Shown: positions 8,949 to 20,427, counted from the stretch's first letter. The stretch: 64,000 bases of DNA from Chelativorans alearensis (GCF_010993735.1 NZ_WQNI01000008.1:124001-188000); one strand, 5' to 3'. Program-made: numbers and translations. The notes: generated by a model not told the origin, from the letters alone.

Positions 8949-9877
8949 GGGAGCCGATTGTGGTCTGGATCGACACCGATATGGGCTTCGACGACATGCT
9001 CGCCGTCATGATGGTGGCAGCTACGCCGCAGAAGATAGCCGGCGTCTCGCTGGTCTTCGGCAACGCCGCGCTAGAGCAGGTACGCCGCAACGCGGCTGGC
9101 GCGACAGAGCTGCTTGGTTGGCGCTTCCCAATCTTCACCGGCGCTGAAACGGCTATTCTCGGTGGCGTCGAGACGCCTGCCCACGTGCTCGGCCCGACCG
9201 GCATCCCAACGCGCGGGAAACCCCTGCCCGAGACGCCGCCGGTGCCCCTCTCCAGCGCCTTTGCAGCGCTTGTCTCCTGGCTGGAGAACCTTGAGACACC
9301 GGGCGAAATCCTGGCGCTCGGCCCGCTGACCAACATCGCCACCGTCGTGCTCGCGCGGCCCGACCTTAAGCCGAAGATCAGCCGTCTGACCTGGATGGGG
9401 GGTGGCGCAACAAGCGGCAATCATACGGCTTCTGCCGAGTTCAACGCCTATGCGGACCCGGAAGCCGTAGCCATTGTTCTTGCCGGCGGTCTGCCGCTGC
9501 GCGTGGCCGATCTCGATCTTTGCCGCCAGGTGCAGGTGTCGCCGGACGACCTCGCGCCACTGAAGAAACCGGCATCTCGAAAGGCGGAAATCCTGACCGA
9601 TCTTTTCGGCGCCTATATCGACATCGCAACGACACGCGGTCGCCGCTCCATGGCGTTGTACGACCCGGTGGCCGCCGCAGCGCTTATCGCCCCCGGCGCC
9701 TTCGTCTTCGAGCCGGCGCAGGTGACCATGGAACTGGCTGGTGCTCATACGAGAGGCCGCACCATCGTCGATCAGCGCCCACAGGCAACGCCGAACGCCG
9801 AGTGGGGCATGAAGGCTGACGCCGCGCGGATCCGCGAACTGGCACTGGGCGCCCTGTTGGAGGCCGCACGGGCATGA
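8945..9877 (+). CDS. Nucleoside hydrolase (IUNH family)
   Basis: The 310-residue enzyme has the hallmark N-terminal Asp cluster DTDMGFDD (residues 10-17) that binds Ca2+ and ribose, plus the second active-site block AEFNAYADPEA. Members cleave the N-glycosidic bond of ribonucleosides to free base and ribose. Base preference cannot be predicted reliably. The start is GTG at 8945 inside a GTGA overlap with the ATPase stop, and the end overlaps the adenine deaminase start (ATGA). The coupling to an importer and a deaminase suggests imported nucleosides are split and the base is processed next. Confidence 0.9.
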   Translation: MREPIVVWIDTDMGFDDMLAVMMVAATPQKIAGVSLVFGNAALEQVRRNAAGATELLGWRFPIFTGAETAILGGVETPAHVLGPTGIPTRGKPLPETPPVPLSSAFAALVSWLENLETPGEILALGPLTNIATVVLARPDLKPKISRLTWMGGGATSGNHTASAEFNAYADPEAVAIVLAGGLPLRVADLDLCRQVQVSPDDLAPLKKPASRKAEILTDLFGAYIDIATTRGRRSMALYDPVAAAALIAPGAFVFEPAQVTMELAGAHTRGRTIVDQRPQATPNAEWGMKADAARIRELALGALLEAARA

Positions 9878-11661
9878 GTGCGCGTTGCGCCGAACCCCAC
9901 GACCTTACCGACCGCGCCTTGCGCGACCGGGCAGTCGCGGCCGCGCGCGGAGATGCGCCGTTCGACCTCCTCATCCGCGGAGGACAGGTTTTCGATGCGG
10001 TGACAGGCCGGCTGCGCGAGGCCGATGTCGGCATCACCGGCAAGCTGATCACCAGTGTCCACGCATCTGCCACCCGCACTGACGGCGTAAAGGTTCTGGA
10101 CGCTGAAGGTCTGATCCTGACCCCCGGTCTGATCGACACGCATATGCACATCGAAAGCTCGATGATCACGCCGGCCGCCTATGCGGAGGCTGTACTGCCA
10201 CGCGGTGTCACGACGGTGGTCTGGGACCCGCACGAATTCGCCAATGTGCATGGGCTGGCCGGTGTTTCCTGGGCGCTTGAAGCCTGCGCCAACCTGCCAT
10301 TGCGCGTCATCGTGCTCGCCCCCTCCTGCGTGCCTGCCGCCCCTGGCCTCGAACGTTCCGGCGCCGCCTTTGGAAAAGCGGAACTTTCCGACATGCTTGC
10401 CCGACCCGGCATCGGCGGGGTAGCAGAAGTCATGAACATGCGCGGCGTCATCGAGCGCGCGCAGATCATCAGCGATGTTGTGCAGGCCGGGCTTGAAAGC
10501 GGCAAACTCGTCTGCGGTCATGCGCGCGGCCTTTCCGGTTCCGATCTCAACGCCTTCATGGCCGCCGGCGTCACCTCCGACCACGAGCTCACTTCTGGCG
10601 GCGACCTGATGGCCAAGCTCAGCGCCGGCCTCACCATCGAATTGCGCGGCTCGCACGATCACCTGTTGCCGGAATTCGCCGCAGCGCTGAACGCGCTCGG
10701 CCATTTGCCCTCCACCGTCACGCTCTGCACGGACGATGTTTTCCCCGACGATCTGGCGCAGGCCGGCGGGCTCGACGATGTGCTGCGCCGGCTGGTGCGC
10801 TACGGCATGCCGGTTGCCTGGGCCTTGCAAGCGGCGACGCTCAACGCATCCCACCGGCTGGCACGCCCCGACCTCGGTCTTGTCGCCGCCGGCCGGCGGG
10901 CAGACATAGCATTGTTTGAGGATTTGTCGGCATTCAGCGCGGCAGCGGTGATCGCCAACGGTGCGCTCGTTGCGCGAGAGGGAAAATTGATCGAGAAACC
11001 AGCGGCGCTTTCCACCGCTCCCCTCAAGAATTCCATCCACTGCCCAACCTATTCGGCCGATGATTTCAAGGTGCGTTCCGAGGGCCGGCGCATCAAGGTC
11101 GCGACGATCCACCGCCCGCGCTTCACTGAGTGGGGTGAGGCGGAGACCTATGTGAAGGGCGGCTTCGTCGTCCCGCCCAGGGGCGCGACCCTGGTCACCG
11201 TCATCCACCGCCACGGCCGCGGACCGGCCATTCCCCGCACGGGTTATCTAACCGGCTGGGGCAATTGGCGCGGCGCCTTCTGCACGACAGTTTCCCATGA
11301 CAGCCACAACGTCACCGTCTTCGGTGGCAACGAGGCGGACATGGCCGTCGCCGCAAATTGGGTGATCGAGGCCGGCGGCGGCATGGCCGTCGCACGGGAC
11401 GGCCAGGTGGCGACTTCGCTGCCGCTGCCGCTATCCGGCCTCGTCTCCGACGCTCCGCTTGCCGAAATCGCGGGTGATTTCACCGCGCTGCGTTCGGCCA
11501 TGGATGATATTGTCGAGTGGGAGCCGCCCTATCTGGTCTTCAAGGCGTGCTTCGGCGCAACGCTCGCCTGCAACGCCGGCCCGCACCAGACCGATCTCGG
11601 CATCGCCGACATCACGCGGCCAACCGTCATGGAGACGCCGATTCTGGAAATTCTGGAATAG
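9874..11661 (+). CDS. ade: Adenine deaminase
   Basis: At 595 residues this fits the bacterial/plant-type adenine deaminase (AdeC/YicP) family of the amidohydrolase superfamily. Visible motifs are the metal site DTHMHIESSMITP, a second histidine site in CGHARGLSG, and the late aspartate region LCTDDVFPDDL. A C-terminal domain with SHDSHNVTVFG and KACFGATLACNAGPHQTDLG is typical. It converts adenine to hypoxanthine with release of ammonia. It is the last gene of the overlapping LacI-ABC-hydrolase operon. The first ~25 residues are variable, so the exact start could be slightly different. Confidence 0.93.
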   Translation: MSARCAEPHDLTDRALRDRAVAAARGDAPFDLLIRGGQVFDAVTGRLREADVGITGKLITSVHASATRTDGVKVLDAEGLILTPGLIDTHMHIESSMITPAAYAEAVLPRGVTTVVWDPHEFANVHGLAGVSWALEACANLPLRVIVLAPSCVPAAPGLERSGAAFGKAELSDMLARPGIGGVAEVMNMRGVIERAQIISDVVQAGLESGKLVCGHARGLSGSDLNAFMAAGVTSDHELTSGGDLMAKLSAGLTIELRGSHDHLLPEFAAALNALGHLPSTVTLCTDDVFPDDLAQAGGLDDVLRRLVRYGMPVAWALQAATLNASHRLARPDLGLVAAGRRADIALFEDLSAFSAAAVIANGALVAREGKLIEKPAALSTAPLKNSIHCPTYSADDFKVRSEGRRIKVATIHRPRFTEWGEAETYVKGGFVVPPRGATLVTVIHRHGRGPAIPRTGYLTGWGNWRGAFCTTVSHDSHNVTVFGGNEADMAVAANWVIEAGGGMAVARDGQVATSLPLPLSGLVSDAPLAEIAGDFTALRSAMDDIVEWEPPYLVFKACFGATLACNAGPHQTDLGIADITRPTVMETPILEILE

Positions 11662-11668
11662 GATGCGG

Positions 11669-12838
11669 CTACGCCGCGAGCTCCCGCTCCACCAACCGTG
11701 TCCAAAATCTAACACCGGTCGGGATGGCGTCATCATTGAAGTCATAGGCCGTGTTGTGATGCAGCGCGCCATCGACTGCCGGGCCATTGCCAAGCCAGAC
11801 GTAGGCCCCCGGCACCTTTTGCGAGAAGAAGGCGAAATCGTCACCCGCCATCGAGGGCGGAAACGCGGTGCGCACCTTGTCGCCGCACACCAGGCGGGCA
11901 GCTTCCAGCGCCCGCGCAGTGGCATCCGGCGCATTTACCACGGGGGGAATACGTCGCACAAAGCGATATTCGGCCGTAATCCCGAACATCGACGCCACGC
12001 CCTGCGCGAGCCGTCCGATTTCCTCTTCCAGCTGGTCGCGCACCAGCGGCGTATAGGCGCGCGCCGTACCGCCGATCTCGACAAAATCGGGAATGACATT
12101 GAGCGCCTTGGGATCGCCCGCCTGCACGGAACAGGCGCTGACCACCGCCGGCTGCAAAGGATCGACAACCCGACCGACAATCGTCTGCAGGCTCGACAGG
12201 AAGTGACCGGCGGCCGTCACCGGATCCTTGCCGAGATGCGGTTTTGCGCCATGCGTGCCGACGCCTGTGAAAGTCACATGCCAGCTGTCGGAGGAGGCAA
12301 GCTGCGGCCCGGCGACAACCGCCATCTCATCCGTCGCCAGACCCGGCATGTTGTGCAGCCCATAGACGGCATCGCAGGGGAAAAGATCGAAAAAGCCTTC
12401 GTCGACCATCCGCTTTGCCCCGCCGCGCCCCTCTTCGGCGGGCTGGAAGATGAAGTGAACGGTGCCGGAAAAATACCGCGCCTTCGCCAATTGGCGTGCG
12501 GCGCCCAGAAGCAGGGTCGTATGGCCGTCATGACCACACGCATGCATCTTGCCAGGTACGGTGGATTTGTAAGACCGCTCGGCGGTCTCCGGCATGGCAA
12601 GCGCATCCATGTCGGCCCGCAGCCCGATCGCGCGCGTGCCGTTGCCGACGGTCAGGGTTCCCACAACGCCCGTGCCGCCCAGCCCGCGATGCACCTTTAC
12701 GCCGGTCTCGGCAAGGTGATCAGCGACGATCTGGCTGGTTCGTTCCTCCTCGAAACCAAGCTCGGGATGAGCGTGCAGATCGCGTCGCAGGGTAACCAGA
12801 AAATCCATATCCGCCTGCACGTCATCCACACTTGTCAT
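11669..12838 (-). CDS. M20-family amidohydrolase (hippurate/N-acyl-amino-acid hydrolase type)
   Basis: The 389-residue protein is an M20D peptidase-like aminoacylase. It shows the metal-ligand motifs MHACGHDGHTT, the PAEEG pair (FQPAEEGRGGAKRM) and the late SMAGDDFAFFSQKVPG block, with a dimerisation domain between. Such enzymes hydrolyse N-acyl or N-carbamoyl amino acids or related amides. It is convergent with adenine deaminase (7 bases apart) and divergent from the phosphoribosyltransferase. A role in the purine locus is only positional. A TTG one codon upstream is possible, but ATG 12838 has a reasonable AAGGGTG ribosome site. Confidence 0.87.
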   Translation of the reverse strand: MTSVDDVQADMDFLVTLRRDLHAHPELGFEEERTSQIVADHLAETGVKVHRGLGGTGVVGTLTVGNGTRAIGLRADMDALAMPETAERSYKSTVPGKMHACGHDGHTTLLLGAARQLAKARYFSGTVHFIFQPAEEGRGGAKRMVDEGFFDLFPCDAVYGLHNMPGLATDEMAVVAGPQLASSDSWHVTFTGVGTHGAKPHLGKDPVTAAGHFLSSLQTIVGRVVDPLQPAVVSACSVQAGDPKALNVIPDFVEIGGTARAYTPLVRDQLEEEIGRLAQGVASMFGITAEYRFVRRIPPVVNAPDATARALEAARLVCGDKVRTAFPPSMAGDDFAFFSQKVPGAYVWLGNGPAVDGALHHNTAYDFNDDAIPTGVRFWTRLVERELAA

Positions 12839-12976
12839 CAAAACACCCTTTCCATCGTCGCCCCAACCCGGATAATGCGCCTGCCTTCGGTGCGCCAGGG
12901 ATCGGAAACCACCTTGTCCGGAAACGAAAACCCAAAGAAATCAAACGCATTTTAACGTGAGCGTATCTTGCAAACA

Positions 12977-13690
12977 ATGACGCAGGCCGATTTCCAGAAC
13001 CATCCGTCTGCTTTCTGGCAGGAGATTGCGCCCGCCGGCACCTATGAGATCGCGCCGCGGGACGGCCACCGAGTCTTCTACCCGGCGCAGCTGCCAGACG
13101 GGCGGCAACTGGCCCTGCCGATCCGGGTGCTTTCCTGCGGTGAGAAGGCACTGGCTTCGCTGATCGTGAACCAGGCAAGCTTCCATGTTGGCGACACACT
13201 TGCAAGCGCGCTTGCAGAAAAAGCGTCCATGTTCAGCCCGGACATCGTCGTTGGTCTTCCGACGCTCGGCCTGACGTTGGCCGCACAAGTCGCCCGCGCG
13301 CTGGGTCACAGCCGCTACGTGCCGCTGAGCACTTCGCGCAAGTTCTGGTATAACGAGGAACACTCCGTCGCGCTGCGCTCGGTAACCAGTCCCGAGCAGG
13401 AAAAACGCCTATATGCCGACCCTCGCATACTGCCACTCCTCGACGGTAAACGCGTCCTTCTGATCGATGATGTCATCAGCACGGGCAGTTCAATCCTCTC
13501 CGGCCTGCGGCTTCTGAAACTTTGCGGCATCGAACCGGTCGCCATCGGTGCAGCAATGCTCCAGACGACACATTGGCGGAGCGCGCTTGCGGAAGAGGAC
13601 GCCACGCTTCCCGAACGTGTCATCAGCGTTTTCCAGACGCCTGCCCTGGCGCCGACACTCAACGGCGGCTGGTTGCCCGAGACGCTATAG
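12977..13690 (+). CDS. Phosphoribosyltransferase family protein
   Basis: The 237-residue protein has the type I PRTase PRPP-binding motif VLLIDDVISTGSS near residues 155-167, within a PRTase fold resembling adenine/xanthine-type enzymes. These transfer 5-phosphoribose from PRPP to a purine base, giving the nucleotide. The N-terminal ~50 residues (FWQEIAPAGTYEIAPRDGH) are a family-specific extension. Next to a nucleoside hydrolase and adenine deaminase it would complete salvage of the liberated base. A TTG at 12968 is in frame, but ATG 12977 is preferred. No strong ribosome site is seen for either. Confidence 0.82.
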   Translation: MTQADFQNHPSAFWQEIAPAGTYEIAPRDGHRVFYPAQLPDGRQLALPIRVLSCGEKALASLIVNQASFHVGDTLASALAEKASMFSPDIVVGLPTLGLTLAAQVARALGHSRYVPLSTSRKFWYNEEHSVALRSVTSPEQEKRLYADPRILPLLDGKRVLLIDDVISTGSSILSGLRLLKLCGIEPVAIGAAMLQTTHWRSALAEEDATLPERVISVFQTPALAPTLNGGWLPETL

Positions 13691-13723
13691 GAAAAGACAG
13701 TAAGCCAAAGCAAAGAACGCAGC

Positions 13724-14899
13724 ATGAGCCAGACAATTCTTTCGCGCCTTTTTCCGACGGAGGCCTTGCGCGACCTGCCCGAGGGCGAGTCGCCTCGCGT
13801 CACCAATATGGAACTCTTCTTCGACCTGGTTTACGTCTTCTCGATCATCCAGCTCTCACATTTCCTGCTGGCGCATCAAACGTGGCTCGGGGCGCTGGAG
13901 GCAGCGACGCTTTTCGCGGCCGTGTGGTGGGCCTGGAACTACACAGCCTGGGCGGCGAACTGGGTCAATCCGGATCATCGCAGCGGCCGGCTTCTCATGG
14001 TGGCGCTAATGGCATGCGCGCTGCTCATGGCGATTGCGATGCCATCCGCCTATTCGGAGCGGGCCGGCCTGTTTGTCGGTGCCTATGTCGTCATGGCTTT
14101 GCTGCGCGCGGGCTATATGGCGCTGGTGTTCCGCGGCCAACAGATGAGCCGCAACTATGCTCAACTCGGGGTCTGGAGCGGCCTGTCCGGCCTACTTTGG
14201 ATCGCTGGCGTCTTCCTGCCGGAGGCACGGCTCGGACTGTGGCTTGCCGCCGTCATTGTCGACTATGCGGCGCCCTATGCGGGGTTCTGGTTGCCGGGCG
14301 TGGGGACCACGCCGATGGATTCCTGGCCGCTGCGCGGACTGCATCTACTGGAACGTAACCAGCAAGTCTTCATCATCGCGCTCGGCGAGTCGATCCTGCT
14401 TCTGGGCGGCATACTGGTCCGTCAGCCGTTGAGCGCGCCTGTAGTGCTGGCGGCGGCAGCGGGCTTCCTGCTGATCGTCACGCTCTGGTGGCTCTACTTT
14501 ATCCATACGAGCGAGAAGGGCGAACACGCATTTGCCCACGCATCCCAACACACCCGGCTGGCACGTGCCGGGCTTGCCTATGCGCACGGGATCATGGTCT
14601 GCGGCGCGATTGTTGTGGCGGTTGCGATCGAACAGATCGTCTCCCACCCTACAGAGGCCGTGCATCTGCCGACTGCGCTTGTCGCCGGCGCCGGACCGGT
14701 CATCTTCCTGCTAGGCAGCGCAGTCTTTCATGGGACGATGGCGAAGCAGATGCCATCGGCCTACCTTCCCGCCGCAGTGGTGCTTGGGGCATGGTGCTGG
14801 ATCGCGTTTGCACTGCACCTTACAGGGTTACTCCTCGGGGCAGGCGTGCTGGCCGTTCTCCTGGCGCTTGCCTCCCGGCAAGCCGCTTATGGCCGGTAA
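13724..14899 (+). CDS. Low temperature requirement protein A (LtrA) family membrane protein
   Basis: The 391-residue polytopic protein carries the LtrA family signature near the N-terminus (TNMELFFDLVYVFSIIQLSH) and later ERNQQVFIIALGESILLLGG. About ten transmembrane helices are visible from residue 40 to the end. The biochemical role of LtrA proteins is not established; the name comes from a Listeria cold-growth phenotype. It lies 33 bases after the phosphoribosyltransferase on the same strand and may be read through from it, although no functional link is evident. Confidence 0.87.
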   Translation: MSQTILSRLFPTEALRDLPEGESPRVTNMELFFDLVYVFSIIQLSHFLLAHQTWLGALEAATLFAAVWWAWNYTAWAANWVNPDHRSGRLLMVALMACALLMAIAMPSAYSERAGLFVGAYVVMALLRAGYMALVFRGQQMSRNYAQLGVWSGLSGLLWIAGVFLPEARLGLWLAAVIVDYAAPYAGFWLPGVGTTPMDSWPLRGLHLLERNQQVFIIALGESILLLGGILVRQPLSAPVVLAAAAGFLLIVTLWWLYFIHTSEKGEHAFAHASQHTRLARAGLAYAHGIMVCGAIVVAVAIEQIVSHPTEAVHLPTALVAGAGPVIFLLGSAVFHGTMAKQMPSAYLPAAVVLGAWCWIAFALHLTGLLLGAGVLAVLLALASRQAAYGR

Positions 14900-14998
14900 A
14901 ACGACGCCAATTAATCCGAGGAAGCGAAGGACTGTTGCGAGCCCCTGGCTCCGATCCAAGAGGATCTTCACCCCACGCCGCGAAGGCGCCGCTCCAGC

Positions 14999-15013
14999 TT
15001 TACATTTCTTTAC
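14999..15013 (-). promoter_or_regulatory. CpxR-like tandem box upstream of the Spy/RR/HK operon
   Basis: On the minus strand this reads GTAAA-N5-GTAAA, which matches the CpxR recognition pattern of enterobacteria. On the plus strand it appears as a nearly exact 10-base direct repeat (CTTTACATTT then CTTTACATTC at 14998-15017). It lies about 80 bases before the start of the Spy/CpxP-like gene, whose operon also encodes an OmpR-family regulator and its kinase. Autoregulation by that regulator is inferred. Confidence 0.6.
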
Positions 15014-15093
15014 ATTCGCCCAGAACGCTCGAAACGTTGCGCGGTTAACTTCCCTCCATTGCAGCAGGTGCTGCGGAGTGAAAGGAAGCTACT

Positions 15094-15630
15094 ATGGAAA
15101 ACGAGGACAAGAACCTGGCAAGCCCGACCGCCGGCGAACCCGCTTCGAGGAGCTGGGGTCGGCGCACAGCGATCGGCGGCCTCGCGGCCGTCGCGATTGT
15201 CGGCGCGATCGGCTTTGCAGCTGCCCGCAGCGACGGTTTCAGCTTCGGCATGGGCGGTCATATGATGCACGCGCATATGGGAGGTGGCGGTTTTATGGAA
15301 CACCGGATCGGCTCTGTGCTCGACGAACTCGATGCGACGCCCGAGCAAGAAGACAAGCTTTGGGATATCATCGACAACGCGCGCGGCGAGATCAGGCCGA
15401 CTTTCCAGGACTTCCGCGAGACGCGTGAGGAGGTTATCGAACTCCTCGGCGCGCCGACCATCGACCGCGCCGCCGCCGAGAAGCTGCGCAGCGAGCGTAT
15501 CGCGGCCATCGAAGAGGCATCGCGCAAGATGACGACTGCGCTCCTCGACGCCGCCGAAGTGCTGACACCCGAGCAGCGCGCCAAGCTCGTCGAGCATTTG
15601 AAAGAGCGCAGGGGCCACGGCCGGTGGTAA
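15094..15630 (+). CDS. Spy/CpxP-like periplasmic stress protein
   Basis: The 178-residue protein has one N-terminal membrane anchor or signal (about residues 25-45, IGGLAAVAIVGAIGFAAA), a His/Met-rich linker (GGHMMHAHMGGGGFMEH, near residue 55) and a helical C-terminal domain with LTPEQ-like repeats (ATPEQEDKL, LTPEQRAKL), as in the Spy/CpxP/ZraP family. These proteins act as periplasmic chaperones or metal-stress modulators. The Met/His linker suggests metal binding, possibly copper or zinc. It heads a three-gene operon with a response regulator and kinase, the same arrangement as cpxP-cpxRA, and a CpxR-like box lies upstream. Confidence 0.82.
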   Translation: MENEDKNLASPTAGEPASRSWGRRTAIGGLAAVAIVGAIGFAAARSDGFSFGMGGHMMHAHMGGGGFMEHRIGSVLDELDATPEQEDKLWDIIDNARGEIRPTFQDFRETREEVIELLGAPTIDRAAAEKLRSERIAAIEEASRKMTTALLDAAEVLTPEQRAKLVEHLKERRGHGRW

Positions 15631-15669
15631 GACTGGGTCGGCCGGGCAACTGAACGGAGTGCGAGAGAG

Positions 15670-16368
15670 ATGGCGGAGCGGGTCCTGATCGTCGACGACG
15701 ACACGCGCCTGTCCGCCATGCTCGCCGAATACCTTGCCGGAAACGGCTACACCGTCCACACCGCGACGACCGCCACGGCAGGCCTTGCCGACCTCGGCCG
15801 CCATGCGCCGGGCGCGGTGATCCTCGACGTCATGCTGCCGGACCTCGACGGCTTCGAGACCTGCCGGCGCATGCGTGCGGTTTCGGACGTGCCGATCCTG
15901 ATGCTCACCGCCAAGGGCGAGGAGACGGACCGCATCGTCGGGCTGGAGCTCGGCGCCGACGATTATCTGCCCAAGCCTTTCAATCCGCGCGAACTCTTGG
16001 CACGACTGAAGGCGATCCTGCGCCGCCGCAACGGTGGCGCGGTGGTTTCGCGTGTCCTGCGTTTTGGACGACTGGAGATCGATCCGGGCTCCCGATCAGT
16101 CAGGATCGACGGCCGCGAATGTGCCCTGACCAGCCACCAGTTCGACCTGCTCACGGCACTTGCCGAAAATGCCGGCCGCACGCTGTCGCGCGAGCAGCTG
16201 ATGGACATGGTCAAGGGCGAGGAGTTGGAAGCCTTCGACCGCTCCATCGACGTCCACATCTCGCGCATCAGGGCGGCCATCGAGAACGACCCCAAGCATC
16301 CAAGGCGCATCATCACCGTGCGCGGGGCCGGCTATGTCTTCGCCCGCTTTCAGGATGACGAGAGATAG
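15670..16368 (+). CDS. OmpR-family response regulator (CpxR-like)
   Basis: The 232-residue protein has a receiver domain with acidic pocket VDDD (residues 9-11), phospho-acceptor Asp53 in VILDVMLPDLDG, and the LPKPF lysine near residue 100. It is followed by a winged-helix Trans_reg_C domain ending RIITVRGAGYVFA. Its cognate kinase starts 2 bases downstream of the stop, and the Spy-like gene lies 39 bases upstream. It probably binds the GTAAA-N5-GTAAA box at 14999-15013 and controls its own operon. Confidence 0.93.
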   Translation: MAERVLIVDDDTRLSAMLAEYLAGNGYTVHTATTATAGLADLGRHAPGAVILDVMLPDLDGFETCRRMRAVSDVPILMLTAKGEETDRIVGLELGADDYLPKPFNPRELLARLKAILRRRNGGAVVSRVLRFGRLEIDPGSRSVRIDGRECALTSHQFDLLTALAENAGRTLSREQLMDMVKGEELEAFDRSIDVHISRIRAAIENDPKHPRRIITVRGAGYVFARFQDDER

Positions 16369-16370
16369 AA

Positions 16371-17630
16371 ATGCGCAGCCGGCTGTTCGTGAAAATCTAC
16401 CTGACGCTGCTGGCGAGCCTTGCCGCAGTCGCTGTCGCCAGCGCGGTGTTCTGGTGGCACGGACAAGGTGAGGAGGAGTCCAGCTGGCAGAGCCAGCGCG
16501 CGCGGTTTGTCGCCGCGCTGATCCCGCCCGACATGGACCGGCGGTCAGTCGAGGCCATGCTGGAGCGGCTTTCACGGGCCTTCGACGCCGACATAGCGGT
16601 CTACGACCCGCACGGCAGGCTGATCGCGGGCGCCGGCCGGCCGCTCTCACCCGACATCCTCGAGAGGCCCTGGCGCCACGGCCCGCGAAGCAACTTTCAC
16701 ACCATGGTGACGGAGCTACCAGACGGCCGCGCGGTGGCCGTGCGCATGGAGCGGCCTTTCGGCCCGACCGGCCGCAATCCGCTTGCATATCTGGTGTTGA
16801 TCGCCGGTGTCATCGGCCTCGCCGCCTACCCGGTGGTGCGTCACCTGACCCGTCGGCTGGAGCGGCTACGCGGAGGCGTGGATGCCTGGGGCAGAGGCGA
16901 TTTCGTGGCGCGCGTGCCGGAGGACGGCAGTGACGAGGTCGCGGCGGTGGCAAAGAGCTTCAACAAGGCCGCCGATCATGTCGAGCGGCTGATCAAGTCA
17001 CACCGCGCACTGCTCGCCAATGCCAGCCACGAATTGCGCTCGCCGCTTGCGCGCCTGCGCATGGCGATCGACCTCTATGAACAAGCGCCTGACGAGAGCC
17101 GCAAGGAGGAGATCGTGCGCAACCTCGCCGAGCTGGACACGCTGGTCGATGAGATCCTGCTGGCGAGCAGGCTCGACCATGTCGAGAAGCTCGATGCGCC
17201 CGAGCACGTCGACCTCCTCGCCCTGGTCTCGGAAGAAGGGGCGCGCAACGGTGTCGAGGTTTCCGGCATGCCCGCGACTGTCACAGGCGTTGCACGCCTG
17301 CTCGGCAGGCTCGTGCGCAATCTCATGCAGAACGCGCTGCGCCACGGCGCTCCGCCAGTCACAGCCGCTATAGTGCAGTCAGGCAGCACGGTGGAACTCA
17401 GGGTCCGCGATCACGGCCCGGGTATACCGGATAACGAGAGCGCGCGCGTTTTCGAGCCGTTCTACCGGCCCTCGGGGCGCAGCGAGGCAGCAGGCGGCTG
17501 GGGCTTGGGGTTGGCGCTGGTGCGCCAGATCGCCGAGCGCCACGGCGGCGCGGTCCGCTACGAATCCCCACCGGGCGGCGGCGCCTGCTTTGTCGTGACA
17601 TTGCCAGTGTATCGGCCGCCCAAAAGATGA
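16371..17630 (+). CDS. Sensor histidine kinase (CpxA-like)
   Basis: The 419-residue kinase has transmembrane helices at about residues 8-25 and 142-162 flanking a ~115-residue periplasmic sensor, then HAMP, a HisKA domain with SHELRSPLARLRMAIDL (phospho-His near residue 220), and a HATPase domain with N-box LVRNLMQNALRHG, G1 DHGPGIPDN and G2 GWGLGLALV. It would sense envelope or metal stress and phosphorylate the adjacent regulator. The gene is followed by a convergent katG, with a strong hairpin between them. Confidence 0.92.
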   Translation: MRSRLFVKIYLTLLASLAAVAVASAVFWWHGQGEEESSWQSQRARFVAALIPPDMDRRSVEAMLERLSRAFDADIAVYDPHGRLIAGAGRPLSPDILERPWRHGPRSNFHTMVTELPDGRAVAVRMERPFGPTGRNPLAYLVLIAGVIGLAAYPVVRHLTRRLERLRGGVDAWGRGDFVARVPEDGSDEVAAVAKSFNKAADHVERLIKSHRALLANASHELRSPLARLRMAIDLYEQAPDESRKEEIVRNLAELDTLVDEILLASRLDHVEKLDAPEHVDLLALVSEEGARNGVEVSGMPATVTGVARLLGRLVRNLMQNALRHGAPPVTAAIVQSGSTVELRVRDHGPGIPDNESARVFEPFYRPSGRSEAAGGWGLGLALVRQIAERHGGAVRYESPPGGGACFVVTLPVYRPPKR

Positions 17631-17773
17631 ACTGGAGCTGGTCTATGGTTGCGCGTTTTCCCCCTCACCCGCGCCTCCGCCTGAAGCAGTAGGGTCTCTA
17701 GAAAGGGAGCCTGGTGCTCGGTCGGGGCCCCGCTGCTATTCCTGCTGCTTGCCGAGCAGGATGTGTCCGCATA

Positions 17774-17815
17774 GCAATTCCAGGAAAAGTGGAAACCGGT
17801 TTCCGTCCGGATTGC
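17774..17815. repeat. Rhizobial-type palindromic intergenic element
   Basis: The element is bounded by GCAAT (17774-17778) and ATTGC (17811-17815) and contains the perfect 14-bp palindrome GGAAACCGGTTTCC (17791-17804). The arrangement resembles short palindromic repeats scattered in Rhizobiales genomes (RIME-like). Only one copy was noticed in this window, so repetition cannot be shown here. Confidence 0.55.
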
Positions 17816-17820
17816 AAGGA

Positions 17821-17878
17821 GTTAGACCGGCGCCGGGAAACCGCAGGCAAGCATGGATGCGGTTCGCCCGGCGCCTAA
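17821..17878. terminator. Long hairpin between convergent kinase and katG genes
   Basis: GGCGCCGGG (17829-17837) pairs with CCCGGCGCC (17867-17875), an inner CCGCA (17841-17845) pairs with TGCGG (17858-17862), and the outer edges GTTA/TAAC also match. The structure sits about 30 bases beyond the katG stop and serves both convergent genes, so a bidirectional terminator is likely. There is no clear T-run on either side, so an attenuated or protein-assisted terminator is possible. Confidence 0.6.
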
Positions 17879-17910
17879 CGTTTGGCCGCCGCTGAACGGC
17901 TCAACCGGTA

Positions 17911-20427
<2,517 letters not shown>

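Noticed and set aside
9772-11214. 480-codon minus-strand frame across adenine deaminase
   Set aside because: It is the antisense shadow of a gene with clear amidohydrolase motifs.
12842-12967. Possible second LacI operator upstream of the phosphoribosyltransferase
   Set aside because: The CG-centred match fails in most arm positions when compared with the site at 4084-4101.
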